DNA of 51,722 nucleotides, taken from NCBI GenBank assembly GCA_028285035.1, contig JANQQF010000007.1, positions 1-51,722 on the forward strand, read 5' to 3'. This stretch comes from Phycisphaerae bacterium. GTDB taxonomy: Bacteria > Chloroflexota > Anaerolineae > 4572-78 > J111. Below are positions 35,561 to 45,293 of this stretch, piece after piece (the first letter of the stretch is position 1; each line of letters opens with the position of its first letter). Made by a program: the position numbers and the translations under genes. The notes beneath the pieces are model-generated. The model was not told the origin of the DNA and made no database searches. It saw only the letters and a list, made by a program, of their open reading frames with translations.

Positions 35561-36937
35561 TTACACCACCATAATTGGCTCATCGGCAGGCATCGCCACC
35601 AAATCATACTCCATTGCGCCAGTGACCAAGACAGGCACCATCTGGCCGACAGGCAACTCCTTCTCGACGACAACATAGCCATCGATTTCGGGCGCATCGC
35701 GGAAGCTGCGGGTGATGCTGACCCCATCACCAACGCCATCCACCAACACATCCAGCCGTTGGCCAACCATCTGTTGGTTGCGTTCCAAGGAAATCGGCTG
35801 TTGGAAGGCCATCAGTTGCTCCCAGCGGGCCTGCTTGACTGCCTCTTCGACGGGGTTGGGCAAATCAAACGAGGGCGTCCCCGGTTCGGGAGAGAAGGTG
35901 AAGGCCCCGACACGATCAAATTCGACCTCATCCATAAAATCAAGCAAGCCATCAAATTCGGCGTCGGTTTCGCCAGGATAACCCACGATGAATGTGGTTC
36001 GTAGCACGGCATTGGGCATACTGTTGCGATAGTATTCGATCCAGCGGACCAACTTATCGACATTGTGCGGTCGGCGCATCCGCTTGAGGGTATCGGGATG
36101 ACCGTGCTGCAAAGGCATATCGATGTAGGGAATGATTTGGGGATGAGCCACCATCACATCGACCAGTTTGTTGCTGGCGTGGCCGGGATAGGCGTACATC
36201 AAACGCCACCACTCAATGCCAGGGGCAATATTGACAAAATCTTCCAACAAAGAAGGCAAGCCATCCACCTCACCCCAATCGCGTCCATAAGCGGTGGTGT
36301 CCTGGGCGATGATAATTACCTCTTGTACGCCAGCTTCTTCTAGGTGCTGTGCCTCGGCCAGTAGGTGCTCACGCGGGCGACTACGATTTAGTCCTTTGAA
36401 ACTGGGAATGGTGCAGAACGCACAAGGCGCTGAACACCCATCACTGATTTTGAGATAGGCGGTCGCTCGACCAAACTCCACTTGCTGCCGATCGAGGGAA
36501 ACCGTCTCCAGAACCGTGTCACCTGTTTCAGGCAAGTGATAGAGGGGTTCGGGCCGTTTTTCAGCCCGCAATTTTTGAATAAATGGTACGATATCAGCCC
36601 AAGCCCGAGTGCCAATCAAGCCATCCAAACCATTGACTTGTCGGGTTACTTCGCTACCAAAGCGCTGGGCCATACAGCCCGCTGCAATCAACAGTTGGTT
36701 CTTCTTTTTTATCGATGCCAATTCTTGTAGCGTTTCAATCGATTCATCCTTAGCAGCTTGCAAAAAGCCACATGTATTCACAATCAACACATCCGCTTTA
36801 TTCGGGTCCTCAACCGCATTGTAGCTAGCCTGTAGCATCATCTCGCTAATGCCTTCGCTGTCGTAAACATTTTTGGGGCAGCCCAATGTCAGCAGAAAAA
36901 AGCTTGGCTCTTTCTGATTTCGTCGTTTCTTTGCCAT
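35561..36937 (-). CDS. rimO: Ribosomal protein S12 methylthiotransferase RimO
   Basis: 458 residues. N-terminal UPF0004 domain (LTLGCPKNVYDSEG, VNTCGFL, AAGCMAQR) with three cysteines for one iron-sulfur cluster. The radical-SAM core has the CxxxCxxC cluster at ISDGCSAPCAFCTIP, then IDMPLQHGHPDTLKRMRRP, and a C-terminal TRAM domain from about residue 385. The LGCPKN and PLQH forms separate RimO from the tRNA enzyme MiaB. The ATG has AGGA upstream. Confidence 0.93.
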   Translation of the reverse strand: MAKKRRNQKEPSFFLLTLGCPKNVYDSEGISEMMLQASYNAVEDPNKADVLIVNTCGFLQAAKDESIETLQELASIKKKNQLLIAAGCMAQRFGSEVTRQVNGLDGLIGTRAWADIVPFIQKLRAEKRPEPLYHLPETGDTVLETVSLDRQQVEFGRATAYLKISDGCSAPCAFCTIPSFKGLNRSRPREHLLAEAQHLEEAGVQEVIIIAQDTTAYGRDWGEVDGLPSLLEDFVNIAPGIEWWRLMYAYPGHASNKLVDVMVAHPQIIPYIDMPLQHGHPDTLKRMRRPHNVDKLVRWIEYYRNSMPNAVLRTTFIVGYPGETDAEFDGLLDFMDEVEFDRVGAFTFSPEPGTPSFDLPNPVEEAVKQARWEQLMAFQQPISLERNQQMVGQRLDVLVDGVGDGVSITRSFRDAPEIDGYVVVEKELPVGQMVPVLVTGAMEYDLVAMPADEPIMVV

Positions 36938-36959
36938 AATCGTTTATCCTAGATAACAA

Positions 36960-36984
36960 AACCGGGCTTGGCCCGGTTCTTTTT
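36960..36984. terminator. Terminator hairpin between rimO and the ABC permease gene
   Basis: AACCGGGC (36960-36967) pairs with GCCCGGTT (36971-36978) around a three-base loop; the plus strand has a run of T after it and the minus strand a shorter one (TTTTGTT). It ends the ABC operon on the minus strand. Confidence 0.75.
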
Positions 36985-37051
36985 TAAAAATCAGTACAAA
37001 AGCATACCATAAAATTGATTTGGATGATAATTTATCCAAACCGTCCAGCCC

Positions 37052-39544
37052 CTACTCCTCCGTATGCTCCCGCAAAAAGACAATGGGCTTCTGTCGCAAA
37101 ATTGATAGCGAAGCCAACATCCCTACAGTTATGACCAAAAACATCGTGATGAGAATCATCAACAGGCTGGCAATGATAAAGGGTTGGTAATCGAGACGGA
37201 AGGCGAAGGTGATAATGATCCAACTGCCGACTTGGGAGACAAGCAAAGCCAGCGTAGCACTGACAAAGCCGAGCAACAGATTTTCCAAGGTGAAGACCGT
37301 CAAGACAAATCGGCTCGTGGCCCCCACGACTTTGAAATAAACCGCCTCTTGGATGCGGGCTAATCGCGTGGCGAAGACGGAACTGATGATAATCAACAAG
37401 CCAGCGATGATGCTGAAAAAGGTGAAGAAGCGGATGATGACAGATAACTTGCCCAAAACATCAGCGACCGTGTTGAGCACCTCAGTCACATCAATCACAC
37501 TCACATTCGGAAAAGCGGCGACAATCCGATTTTGAATTTGAGGAATTTCAGCCTGTTCGACCCGCGCTCCTGTAAAGACCGTTTGGGGCGCATCTTTGAG
37601 TATCTCTTCCGGTAAAACAAAATTAAAGTAGGGGATAAAGGCTTCTTCGTCTCCACTGCGAATGCTGGTAATTGTTGCATCCAACGGCACGCCTTGAATC
37701 CGGAATGACAAGGTGTCGCCCACGTTAAAATCACGAATTTCAAACATCTCATCCAAAATCGAGACCTGAGCGCCCTCAAAATTAGGAGCAAATAGGCTTG
37801 GCCCATCGATGACCTCTTCCCCTTCAAGCAACTCACTCCGATACGTCAGGTTAAAAGTTCGACCCAAATTATCGCCCCGTCGTTCTTCCTCGGCCTGGCG
37901 ATCAATTTCCTCACCATTGATCGCCACAATATCGGCCCGAATGAGGGGATAGTAGGCTGTCTCAAACCCCAAAACGTCACCGAAATCATCCACTTGATCC
38001 GGTTGAATGTCGATGAAAAAGACGTTGGGGGCATTATCAGGCCTGGCCCGTAGGAAGGAGGCGTCGAGATTTTGCTCGATCAAATAGATGGTAAAGACAA
38101 CAGCCATCGAGGTAGCGAGGGTGATGATGATGGCACGGGTGGCATTGCGCGGACGAAACAGACCTTTGAGCGCTTGTCGCCAAGCCAATTCACGCAAGCG
38201 TCGTTTTCGCAGAAAAAAGAGTGTCACCTCGGTGATTCCAGAGGTCAACAGGATAAGGGCCAGGACACCACCGACAAAATATAACCCGACCGTGATGTCA
38301 CGCAGTTGCCACAATACCAGCCCCACGAAAAAGAGAAAGATCAGGCCGATGGTGCCATAAAATGGCCAGCCTCGTTTAGAGCGGGTTGCCTCCTTGCGAA
38401 AAATAAAACGAGGTTTGAGATCATTGAGACGATAGAGCGGTAGAAAGGTAAAGGCGGAAACAACGAATAGCCCGAGCAAAAAACTTTGCACGATTGCTCG
38501 TGGAGAGATGACGAGTTCAACATTGGGCGGGAGCAAGTCAGCAAAGAGAATCGGAAAAAAGCTCTGCAGTAATAGGCCCAGACCCAAGCCGAGCAGCGTG
38601 CCGATTAAGCCCAGGGCAATAACCACCACCAGATAGTGAATGGTAACAAAACGGCTGGTACTGCCCAATGTTTTGACAACGGCAATCGTCGACTCTTTCT
38701 CCTTCAAAAACGCAACCAGGGCGCTTTGTGTACCAATTCCCGCAAGAAGGAGCGTAAAAATGCCGATGAGGCTGAGAAAAAAGATAAAGTTGTCGAGAAA
38801 TTCCTGGACTCCCGACTCTGCGGTCTGAAAGGTATCGACCGTTTCCTGTTTCTCTGCCACGGCTTCCAGTCGAGCCGCCAGTGGATTCATTTCAGACTCA
38901 TCAGCCACTTTGAGCAGCAACTTATAGTTGACCACGCTCCCCCTTTTGATGAGATCAATGGCCTCTAAATCCGCAGCAGCAATAAACACCCGGGGACCAA
39001 GGGTGAAGAAGTTGACCGGACGATCTGGCTCGGTCAAGACCACATCTGCAATCGTCAGTGTCGCTTCCCCGACTCGTAGTGGATCGCCCACAGCAACTTG
39101 GAGCCGATCAAGGAGAGCCTGCTCAACAATCACACTACCAGAGGCTAACACCGCTGCAAAGTTTCGGCCCGAAGCCAACTCGACCTCGCCATAAAATGGA
39201 TAGCCGGGTTCAACCACCTTCAAGGTCGATAGGAGGGAATCATCTTCATCAACGAGACGTACGATTGAAATAAAACGATAAACTAACGCTCGTTCAACAT
39301 TTCCCTGAGCCAACTCAGCGTCAACAATGTCGTTGATGTCAGAGGATATCGCGGTATTTGACTCAACGATAATATCACCGGCCTGAAGCTTACGAGCATC
39401 TTGCTCCAACACCTGATTGACGCTATCGCTCAGCCCCCCCAAGGATACCAATGTTACAATCGATAGAGCCACACAGAAAACAAATACGGTAGCCTGTTTA
39501 CGGGAACTCATCAATTGGCGAAGGATAAAACGGCTATGCAGCAT
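37052..39544 (-). CDS. FtsX/MacB-like ABC transporter permease
   Basis: About 830 residues. It has one N-terminal span after MLHSRFILRQLMSSRKQATVF, an extracytoplasmic domain, a three-span FtsX block (about 260-380), further spans around 395-480, a second extracytoplasmic domain (about 490-680) and a second FtsX block (about 680-820). This duplicated layout fits the large permeases of the MacB/LolCE-like ABC class that move lipoproteins, peptides or drugs using an extracytoplasmic lever. I prefer ATG 39544, which overlaps the ATPase end by 11 bases; the annotated-longest start at 39574 has no Shine-Dalgarno. The partner ATPase is immediately upstream. The substrate is unknown. Confidence 0.87.
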   Translation of the reverse strand: MLHSRFILRQLMSSRKQATVFVFCVALSIVTLVSLGGLSDSVNQVLEQDARKLQAGDIIVESNTAISSDINDIVDAELAQGNVERALVYRFISIVRLVDEDDSLLSTLKVVEPGYPFYGEVELASGRNFAAVLASGSVIVEQALLDRLQVAVGDPLRVGEATLTIADVVLTEPDRPVNFFTLGPRVFIAAADLEAIDLIKRGSVVNYKLLLKVADESEMNPLAARLEAVAEKQETVDTFQTAESGVQEFLDNFIFFLSLIGIFTLLLAGIGTQSALVAFLKEKESTIAVVKTLGSTSRFVTIHYLVVVIALGLIGTLLGLGLGLLLQSFFPILFADLLPPNVELVISPRAIVQSFLLGLFVVSAFTFLPLYRLNDLKPRFIFRKEATRSKRGWPFYGTIGLIFLFFVGLVLWQLRDITVGLYFVGGVLALILLTSGITEVTLFFLRKRRLRELAWRQALKGLFRPRNATRAIIITLATSMAVVFTIYLIEQNLDASFLRARPDNAPNVFFIDIQPDQVDDFGDVLGFETAYYPLIRADIVAINGEEIDRQAEEERRGDNLGRTFNLTYRSELLEGEEVIDGPSLFAPNFEGAQVSILDEMFEIRDFNVGDTLSFRIQGVPLDATITSIRSGDEEAFIPYFNFVLPEEILKDAPQTVFTGARVEQAEIPQIQNRIVAAFPNVSVIDVTEVLNTVADVLGKLSVIIRFFTFFSIIAGLLIIISSVFATRLARIQEAVYFKVVGATSRFVLTVFTLENLLLGFVSATLALLVSQVGSWIIITFAFRLDYQPFIIASLLMILITMFLVITVGMLASLSILRQKPIVFLREHTEE

Positions 39545-40220
39545 GGCGATACTCGTCGGTGCTAATTTTGCCATCGTGCAAGGTAATCACCCGCTCGGCA
39601 GTCTCGGCAATTTCAGGACTGTGCGTGACCATAACCAGGGTCGTTTGCCGCTCTTGTTGCAATTCAAGTAACAGCTCCAAAATAGCCTCGCCATTTTTTG
39701 AGTCAAGATTCCCCGTTGGCTCATCCGCAAAAACAAGTTTGGGGTCATTGATCAAGGCACGGCAAATGGCCACCCGTTGCTTCTCACCCCCAGAAAGTTG
39801 ATGGGGATAGTTATCAGCCCGATCTTGCAAGCCCACTCGCTTAAGTAAAGTCTCAGCCTTACCAAGCGCTTGCTTATCCTTTTTCAGTTCAGCTGGAAAC
39901 ATAATATTTTCTAAGGCGCTCAATGAGGGGACCAGATGGAATGACTGAAAGACGAAGCCGATAAACTCATTCCGCATGGGAGCCAACTCATCCTCGGTCA
40001 TATGGGTGATATCAGTTTGATTGACAATCACTTGACCTGAAGAGGGTTGGTCGAGACCAGACATCAAACTAAGCAGTGTCGATTTTCCGCTACCGCTGCT
40101 ACCATTAATTACTAAAAACTCGCTATTGCTAACAGAAAAAGAGACGTTATCCAGTACTCGAATTTGGCGATCTCCAATCGTGTACGTTTTTGTAACGCCC
40201 TTTGCTTCAAGAATATTCAC
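39534..40220 (-). CDS. ABC transporter ATP-binding protein, MacB/LolD type
   Basis: 228 residues. Walker A GSSGSGKST near residue 42, Q-loop FVFQSFHLVPSL, signature LSGGEKQRVAI, Walker B LVFADEPTGNLDS and the H-loop MVTHSPE are all intact. The FHLVPSL and TGNLDS wording is typical of the MacB/LolD/FtsE-like group. The start is GTG 40220. It overlaps the permease gene and forms a two-gene operon with it; there is no membrane fusion protein or outer-membrane channel gene nearby, as expected for an organism without a classical outer membrane channel. Confidence 0.92.
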   Translation of the reverse strand: MNILEAKGVTKTYTIGDRQIRVLDNVSFSVSNSEFLVINGSSGSGKSTLLSLMSGLDQPSSGQVIVNQTDITHMTEDELAPMRNEFIGFVFQSFHLVPSLSALENIMFPAELKKDKQALGKAETLLKRVGLQDRADNYPHQLSGGEKQRVAICRALINDPKLVFADEPTGNLDSKNGEAILELLLELQQERQTTLVMVTHSPEIAETAERVITLHDGKISTDEYRHAA

Positions 40221-40378
40221 AGGTAAAACCCCGGTTATGTATTTTGACCGGAGAAATTATAAAAGATGGTGGGGTAGAGTCAAGTGCAATTTTATGGGGG
40301 TTAAGGCGGGGTTGAGAGGTATGCTTGTTTGGTGGAAGTTTGGAGATACACTGATTACGGTTAGGCGTCATACATATC

Positions 40379-40430
40379 CCGTATTGCGTAGGGGGTCTTG
40401 GTTTTCTATCCTACGCAATACGCAATACGG
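40379..40430. repeat. Hairpin with repeated CGCAATA units
   Basis: CGTATTGCGTAGG (40380-40392) pairs perfectly with CCTACGCAATACG (40410-40422). A tandem CGCAATA extends the right arm, so CCGTATTGCG (40379-40388) can instead pair with CGCAATACGG (40421-40430). It lies in the 264-bp gap upstream of the ABC ATPase gene and downstream of the secreted dehydrogenase gene; probably a dispersed palindrome or terminator. Confidence 0.5.
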
Positions 40431-40484
40431 AATAATCTATTTAACGACAAAAATTGGTTCTCAATGATAAAACATAGCAAAATT

Positions 40485-42065
40485 TTACTTCAGCACCACC
40501 GGCAAGTAAATCTGTTTCCCATCAATGATGATTGTGTTAGACAGTGTTACTGAAGTGACAATTGGGTTTTCGATGATTGCTACGTTTTGCAGTGCCCCGG
40601 TCACAACACCTGTGGCGGTGACGTGATAAGTGATTTGCACGGTCGAGGTAGGGTTCATATCACCAGTCCACTCAATTACAGATGAGTTGTAGGTCGCCGT
40701 ACCAAGCGTCGCAGTCAGGGTATTTGTCACATAGGACAAGCCTACTGGAAGCGTATCAGTCAAAAACGTGGTTTGGGTTAAAGGGTCACCCGCATTTATC
40801 AGGCTAATGGTGTAGATAAATGTATCGCCTGTTTTGCCATAAGGTGGCGTCACTTGTTTGGTCGATAGACTCAGATCAGGGGTTGGGTCTGTAATTTGGT
40901 AGATTTCGCCTGTTGTATAACTGGTTAGATAAAGATTACCAGCCTCATCTTCGCCAAAGGTTGAGATAAAATGACTGGTATCAAGCAACAGGGTATTGTC
41001 CCAACTGCTCCCATTTTGTTGTAGCCCCCAAATCTTGCCGCTACAGTAATCGCCATAAAAGTAAATCCCCTGCATTCGAGGATAACTTGAGCCACGATAA
41101 ACATACCCACCCGTGACCGAACAATCAGACCCATTCACATACTCGGCGACTGGTAAAGTCAGGCCGGTTTGATCGCAGCTACTGCTGTTATAACAGTGGG
41201 CCCCTTCCATTGTGTTCCACCCATAATTTTCGCCGCCACTGCTACTGGCTGATTGATAATCAATTTCCTCATAGCTCCCCTGACCAACATCGCCAAGATA
41301 CAAATCGCCTGTCTGTCGATCAAAAGAGAACCGCCACGGATTACGCAGCCCATACGCCCAAATTTCATCCCGCTGGGCCGCGTTACTGGTGAAGGGGTTG
41401 CTGGCTGGATTAAAATAGGTGGCAGGATCTCCCGTTTCCACATCGATCCGCAAAATCTTCCCGAGCAATGTGCTTAAATCCTGGCCGTTTTCATCTGGGT
41501 CGCCACCCCCACCGCCATCCCCTGTCGCAATGTAAAGGTATCCATCATTTGGGCCAAACGCTAATTGGCCACCATTGTGATTTCGATAGGTTGGATGGCC
41601 GATGTCGAGGATAATCTGCTCGCTACTTTCATCGGCATCATTGGCTGAAGACAATCCATATCGAGCAATAATGAGGTTACTGCTATTGTTTGTATAGTAG
41701 ACATAGAAATGCTGATCTGAGGCATAATTCGGGGGAAAGGCCACACTCAACAAACCTTCTTCCCCACCATCCGTTTGCACTTTATCTTCAATATCCAGAA
41801 AAGGTGTCCCTAAAACAACATCATCTTCAATAATCTTTATTATGCCTGATCGCTCAACTACAAAAATGCGGCCCGTTCCATCTCCCGCGTGGGTGATATG
41901 TACAGGCTGGGTAAACCCCTCAAAACGTTTGACCAGTTCAATATCCGGCCAGGTCGATGTCTCCCGGGCGTCAACAAATCTAGATGGGATAACAATCAGG
42001 GAGATGCCAATGAGAAATAAAGCAATACAAAATGAGGTTAATACCTTGAGGCGATTAAGTAACAC
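40485..42065 (-). CDS. Secreted PQQ-type sugar dehydrogenase-like protein with DUF11 domain
   Basis: 526 residues. A signal peptide (residues 1-33) is followed by a six-bladed glucose/sorbosone-dehydrogenase fold: GFTQPVHITHAGDGTGRIFVVER, GGEEGLLSVAFPPNY, GGQLAFGPNDGYLYIATGDGGGGGDP, GKILRIDVETG and WAYGLRNPWRFSFD. From about residue 390 comes a DUF11-type immunoglobulin-like domain (GDTFIYTISLINAGDPLTQT, VQITYHVTAT). The last residues, IYLPVVLK, repeat the tail motif of the other two secreted proteins here. GTG 42065 has AGGAG six bases upstream. Oxidation of an external sugar with PQQ is likely for the family but not proven. Confidence 0.88.
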   Translation of the reverse strand: MLLNRLKVLTSFCIALFLIGISLIVIPSRFVDARETSTWPDIELVKRFEGFTQPVHITHAGDGTGRIFVVERSGIIKIIEDDVVLGTPFLDIEDKVQTDGGEEGLLSVAFPPNYASDQHFYVYYTNNSSNLIIARYGLSSANDADESSEQIILDIGHPTYRNHNGGQLAFGPNDGYLYIATGDGGGGGDPDENGQDLSTLLGKILRIDVETGDPATYFNPASNPFTSNAAQRDEIWAYGLRNPWRFSFDRQTGDLYLGDVGQGSYEEIDYQSASSSGGENYGWNTMEGAHCYNSSSCDQTGLTLPVAEYVNGSDCSVTGGYVYRGSSYPRMQGIYFYGDYCSGKIWGLQQNGSSWDNTLLLDTSHFISTFGEDEAGNLYLTSYTTGEIYQITDPTPDLSLSTKQVTPPYGKTGDTFIYTISLINAGDPLTQTTFLTDTLPVGLSYVTNTLTATLGTATYNSSVIEWTGDMNPTSTVQITYHVTATGVVTGALQNVAIIENPIVTSVTLSNTIIIDGKQIYLPVVLK

Positions 42066-42154
42066 AGAATGCTCCTGACAAACCTAATTTCATTTACAAT
42101 TTACAATCCACCGTTTACAATTCTTAATTCTATCCTATCTGTGTTACCGCGATG

Positions 42155-43450
42155 TTACCGACTTTGAAATTGTTTAGCCCTTTGCACACGCTCAGAAGTC
42201 GGCGGGTGTGTGGCGAAAATTATTTTTTCCCAATAGGGAGGATTAACCGAAGATAGATTTTGTTCGGATAGACCTTCAAATAGCGAGATAAATTCAGCAG
42301 GCTTTTGACTAACCGTCAAGGCAAACTCATCGGCTTGCCGTTCAGCATAGCGGGAAATGCCGTTTTGGAAGGGAAGGGATAAGGTCGTGACGATTGAAAC
42401 AACAGCCATCAAATAAGGCAATCCAGCAACATCCGCTGGGCCAGTTAGGTTGAGCCGCCCCCAGCTTCGATTGATCAACCAGCGCAAGGCAAACAAGCCG
42501 ATCCAGCCCCCAGCAATCACCCCCAATGTTCCCCACAGCAAATGCCGATAATACCAATGCCCTAACTCATGCGCCAACACCACCTCGATTTCATCGGAAC
42601 TATAGCCTGTGATCAACGTGTCATAAAGCATCATTCGCTGTAAGTCACCAAAGCCTGCCACGTAGGCATTAACTTGGGTGGTCTTACTGCTGGCGTTGAT
42701 GACAAAGACCCCGTCTACAGGCATTTGAGCACGTTCGGCCAAAGCAACAATACGTTCATTTAAATCTGGTTCTTCTAGTGGCTGGATTTCAAAAAAGAGC
42801 GGTGTAATAATGAGTGGGGCGAACAAGGTAAAGCCAATTGCCAAGACAGCCAAAATCGCGCCACCAATTACAGGCCAACGCCGCGGCATCTGACGAATAA
42901 GCACAAAGAGGCCGCCCCATATCACAAGATCCGTCAGGAGGGCAATGGTCACATTCTTCCCCCAATCGCTGAACCAGCTCCCTACAGTATGGGCAGATAA
43001 GCCAAATTGATGGGCCAAAATAAAGCTGCGATAAAACGCAAGCGGCAAGTTGAGTAGAAACCAACTAAGATCAAAGAGGGTCACAAAGCTAACAATAACA
43101 AGCAAGGTGATGCCAAAATTTTCACCCAGCCATCGATCAAGAAAAGCCAACTTGAGCACATTTCCATCAAACTTCGTATCTAGCCATTTTCGGAAAGCAA
43201 CCGCACCACCAGTCAATTGAAAGGTAAGGAATAGCAATGGTGGCAGTAATATCCGCTGGATCCGCATGGGGCGCAGGAGCGTATGCAGGGCCTCAGCCTT
43301 TGGGCTATTACTTAAACTCCCATCCTCGTGCCGGATCAGTGCCGTAGATAAATCAGCCGCATTTTGGCCCAGACCGCTACTCCAATAAAAAAGGGGGCTG
43401 ATCAACAACAGAATCACTAGCCCAAAGAAAAGTATTCGAAAAAATTTCAT
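42155..43450 (-). CDS. M48-family (Ste24/CAAX-protease-like) membrane metalloprotease
   Basis: About 431 residues with several membrane spans and the zinc motif HELGH in VVLAHELGHWYYRH near residue 285; the third ligand Glu lies in RQADEFAL. The long N-terminal membrane region with LDLSWFLLNLP-like spans and VNAYVAGFG mark it as Ste24-like rather than HtpX. The start is ATG 43450: the stop of the upstream protease gene forms TAAGGA, the Shine-Dalgarno for this gene, so translation is coupled. Its role is in membrane-protein or peptide turnover; CAAX processing itself is not expected in bacteria. Confidence 0.9.
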   Translation of the reverse strand: MKFFRILFFGLVILLLISPLFYWSSGLGQNAADLSTALIRHEDGSLSNSPKAEALHTLLRPMRIQRILLPPLLFLTFQLTGGAVAFRKWLDTKFDGNVLKLAFLDRWLGENFGITLLVIVSFVTLFDLSWFLLNLPLAFYRSFILAHQFGLSAHTVGSWFSDWGKNVTIALLTDLVIWGGLFVLIRQMPRRWPVIGGAILAVLAIGFTLFAPLIITPLFFEIQPLEEPDLNERIVALAERAQMPVDGVFVINASSKTTQVNAYVAGFGDLQRMMLYDTLITGYSSDEIEVVLAHELGHWYYRHLLWGTLGVIAGGWIGLFALRWLINRSWGRLNLTGPADVAGLPYLMAVVSIVTTLSLPFQNGISRYAERQADEFALTVSQKPAEFISLFEGLSEQNLSSVNPPYWEKIIFATHPPTSERVQRAKQFQSR

Positions 43451-43459
43451 CATCAATCC

Positions 43460-45019
43460 TTATGAGATAAAAATCAGCGGCAAATAGATCCAATCTTTTG
43501 CAGGCGTAATGGGTGGTGGGTCAATAGGGGGTTGGGATGTATCCACTATGAATGAATGGATTGAACTCCAATCACTATAGGTCTCACAATTTTCATAACT
43601 ACTTCGGCCTCGAACCCGCCAAAAGTAAGTTGTGTCCGTTAGAGGTGCGGTCACAGTGTAAGCAGTTGTGGTCTGCGTAATAACAAGCGGGCCAGTAAAA
43701 GTCTCGCTTGTATCCAACTGAAGTTGATACTGCGCGGTCGTAATCATCTCACCCCACTGTAATAGGGGGACATTGTGGGTTAGGGTCAACATATCTGTGG
43801 GTGATATCAGTGTCGGCGGTGAGGTATTACCACATATCTGTGGCTCAATCATCGGCCAAATCTTGTCGATTCGCACCCCTTTATTGGGACAGATACCCCA
43901 ATGATGAAGGGCAATTACCTTGTGCGATGATCGAGCAATGACGGGCGAACCAGAGCTCCCCGTGGTTGTGTCGCAATTGTAGGCAGTATCGGTATCTGGC
44001 ACAACAATATCAGGACGAGGGCTGGCACGACTCTCATCATCGATGCGACATACATTCCCACTATGTTCACTACTCTCAATCCCAAACTCCTTTGGATTGC
44101 CCCCACCGTGTTGCGGAATATAAATCTCTTCATCCAGAACAGGTGGACGAATGTCAAGCGTGAGATAACCAAAGTCGGTTATGGTTTCAAAATTATTCAC
44201 CGTAAACAAAGTAAAATCGTGCGGATAATCAACAAGCAACAACTGATCGCCCGTCACTTTGACCACATTGGTAGGTTCACTCCCACCACATTCGGTCCGT
44301 TGATAATTGAACCAAAATTCAGCCGCTGACAGTTGCGTTTGATCTTCGATGCAATGCTCATTGGCAATCATATGATTATTGGGACCGATGCGCCACGCGG
44401 TACAGCTGGTGAACGAGCCAACACCCTCTGGCATCACCATCCGCGCCACAGGGGCTACTTGGTTAAATTCGGTTGGGTGTGAGGCCTCATAACAGACCAC
44501 ATCGGTTCGCTCATTGCTGCCACAGGTGGAAAAGGGTGTAATCGGCGAGGTGGGTAAGTTGGTCAAATCATAGCCCCAGCCATAACGATCAATCACAGCC
44601 CCGAATTTAGAGTCTGCTGCCGTAATTGGCGCTGATGAGGTATGTAATTTGATAATTGCCGTATTGCCACTGATTGAGGTTGCCCAGAATTCAGATTTGT
44701 GCGACGGAGTCTGATGGTCATATCGATAAATTTCGGTGCCAGCAGGGTTTGAAACGGTTAGATAATCATCAGGGCGCAATGCAAAGGTGTCAAAATGAAT
44801 TTTGATAAACGTTGCGGATGGGTGGTAAATGCTGTGAGTCCAACTTTCGGGGTCAGTGTAGGTAATGTCAAGATTAATGGCCACCTGCTCACCAATCGGA
44901 GCCACCTGTGGTTGATATTGCTCAAAAATAGCCAGAGGCGGAGACGACGTCGGTGAAACATTTAGAATAAAGGCCCATATCAAGTTTAGAAAAATAGAAA
45001 TAAAGACAGTTGAACGCAT
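43460..45019 (-). CDS. Secreted trypsin-like serine protease with Fn3-like domain
   Basis: About 519 residues. A signal peptide (MRSTVFISIFLNLIWAFILN) is followed by an N-terminal beta region and a chymotrypsin-fold domain at about 175-395: His in HMIANEHCIED (about 218), Asp in DYPHDFTLF, and Ser in DTTTGSSGSPVIA (about 353). Several cysteines could pair in disulfides. A fibronectin-III-like domain (LLQWGEMITTAQYQLQLD, YFWRVRGRS) follows, then a proline linker and the tail DWIYLPLIFIS. It resembles lysyl-endopeptidase/glutamyl-type S1 proteases. The start is ATG 45019, preferred to a TTG eight codons earlier. It is coupled to the M48 protease gene. Confidence 0.88.
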   Translation of the reverse strand: MRSTVFISIFLNLIWAFILNVSPTSSPPLAIFEQYQPQVAPIGEQVAINLDITYTDPESWTHSIYHPSATFIKIHFDTFALRPDDYLTVSNPAGTEIYRYDHQTPSHKSEFWATSISGNTAIIKLHTSSAPITAADSKFGAVIDRYGWGYDLTNLPTSPITPFSTCGSNERTDVVCYEASHPTEFNQVAPVARMVMPEGVGSFTSCTAWRIGPNNHMIANEHCIEDQTQLSAAEFWFNYQRTECGGSEPTNVVKVTGDQLLLVDYPHDFTLFTVNNFETITDFGYLTLDIRPPVLDEEIYIPQHGGGNPKEFGIESSEHSGNVCRIDDESRASPRPDIVVPDTDTAYNCDTTTGSSGSPVIARSSHKVIALHHWGICPNKGVRIDKIWPMIEPQICGNTSPPTLISPTDMLTLTHNVPLLQWGEMITTAQYQLQLDTSETFTGPLVITQTTTAYTVTAPLTDTTYFWRVRGRSSYENCETYSDWSSIHSFIVDTSQPPIDPPPITPAKDWIYLPLIFIS

Positions 45020-45263
45020 AAAATGGGTTGTACCACATCTCAAGGAGAGTGACCAATTTTGTTCATTATTTCTATTTGATTGACCGAAAAAGAGGATGCG
45101 GCCTGCCCAAAAATCCAGACATTGTTGAGCAGGCCGATGAGGATGTGTGCGGTATCACGGGGTTTAGAGGATGACCAATTAATTGCGGTGTTGTCTGGCT
45201 TACATACATGTCCTAAAAATTTTAAAAAAGTTACGGCCACTTTAAAAATTAATATCTAATATC

Positions 45264-45292
45264 TTGGCAATCATTAAAATTAGACGTATACT
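45264..45292 (+). promoter_or_regulatory. Canonical sigma-70 promoter for the structured leader
   Basis: TTGGCA (45264-45269), a 17-base spacer and TATACT (45287-45292). Transcription would begin near 45299. The preceding part of the gap (45020-45263) holds only AT-rich sequence with a weak inverted repeat near 45216-45249 and no gene. Confidence 0.65.
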
Positions 45293-45293
45293 C

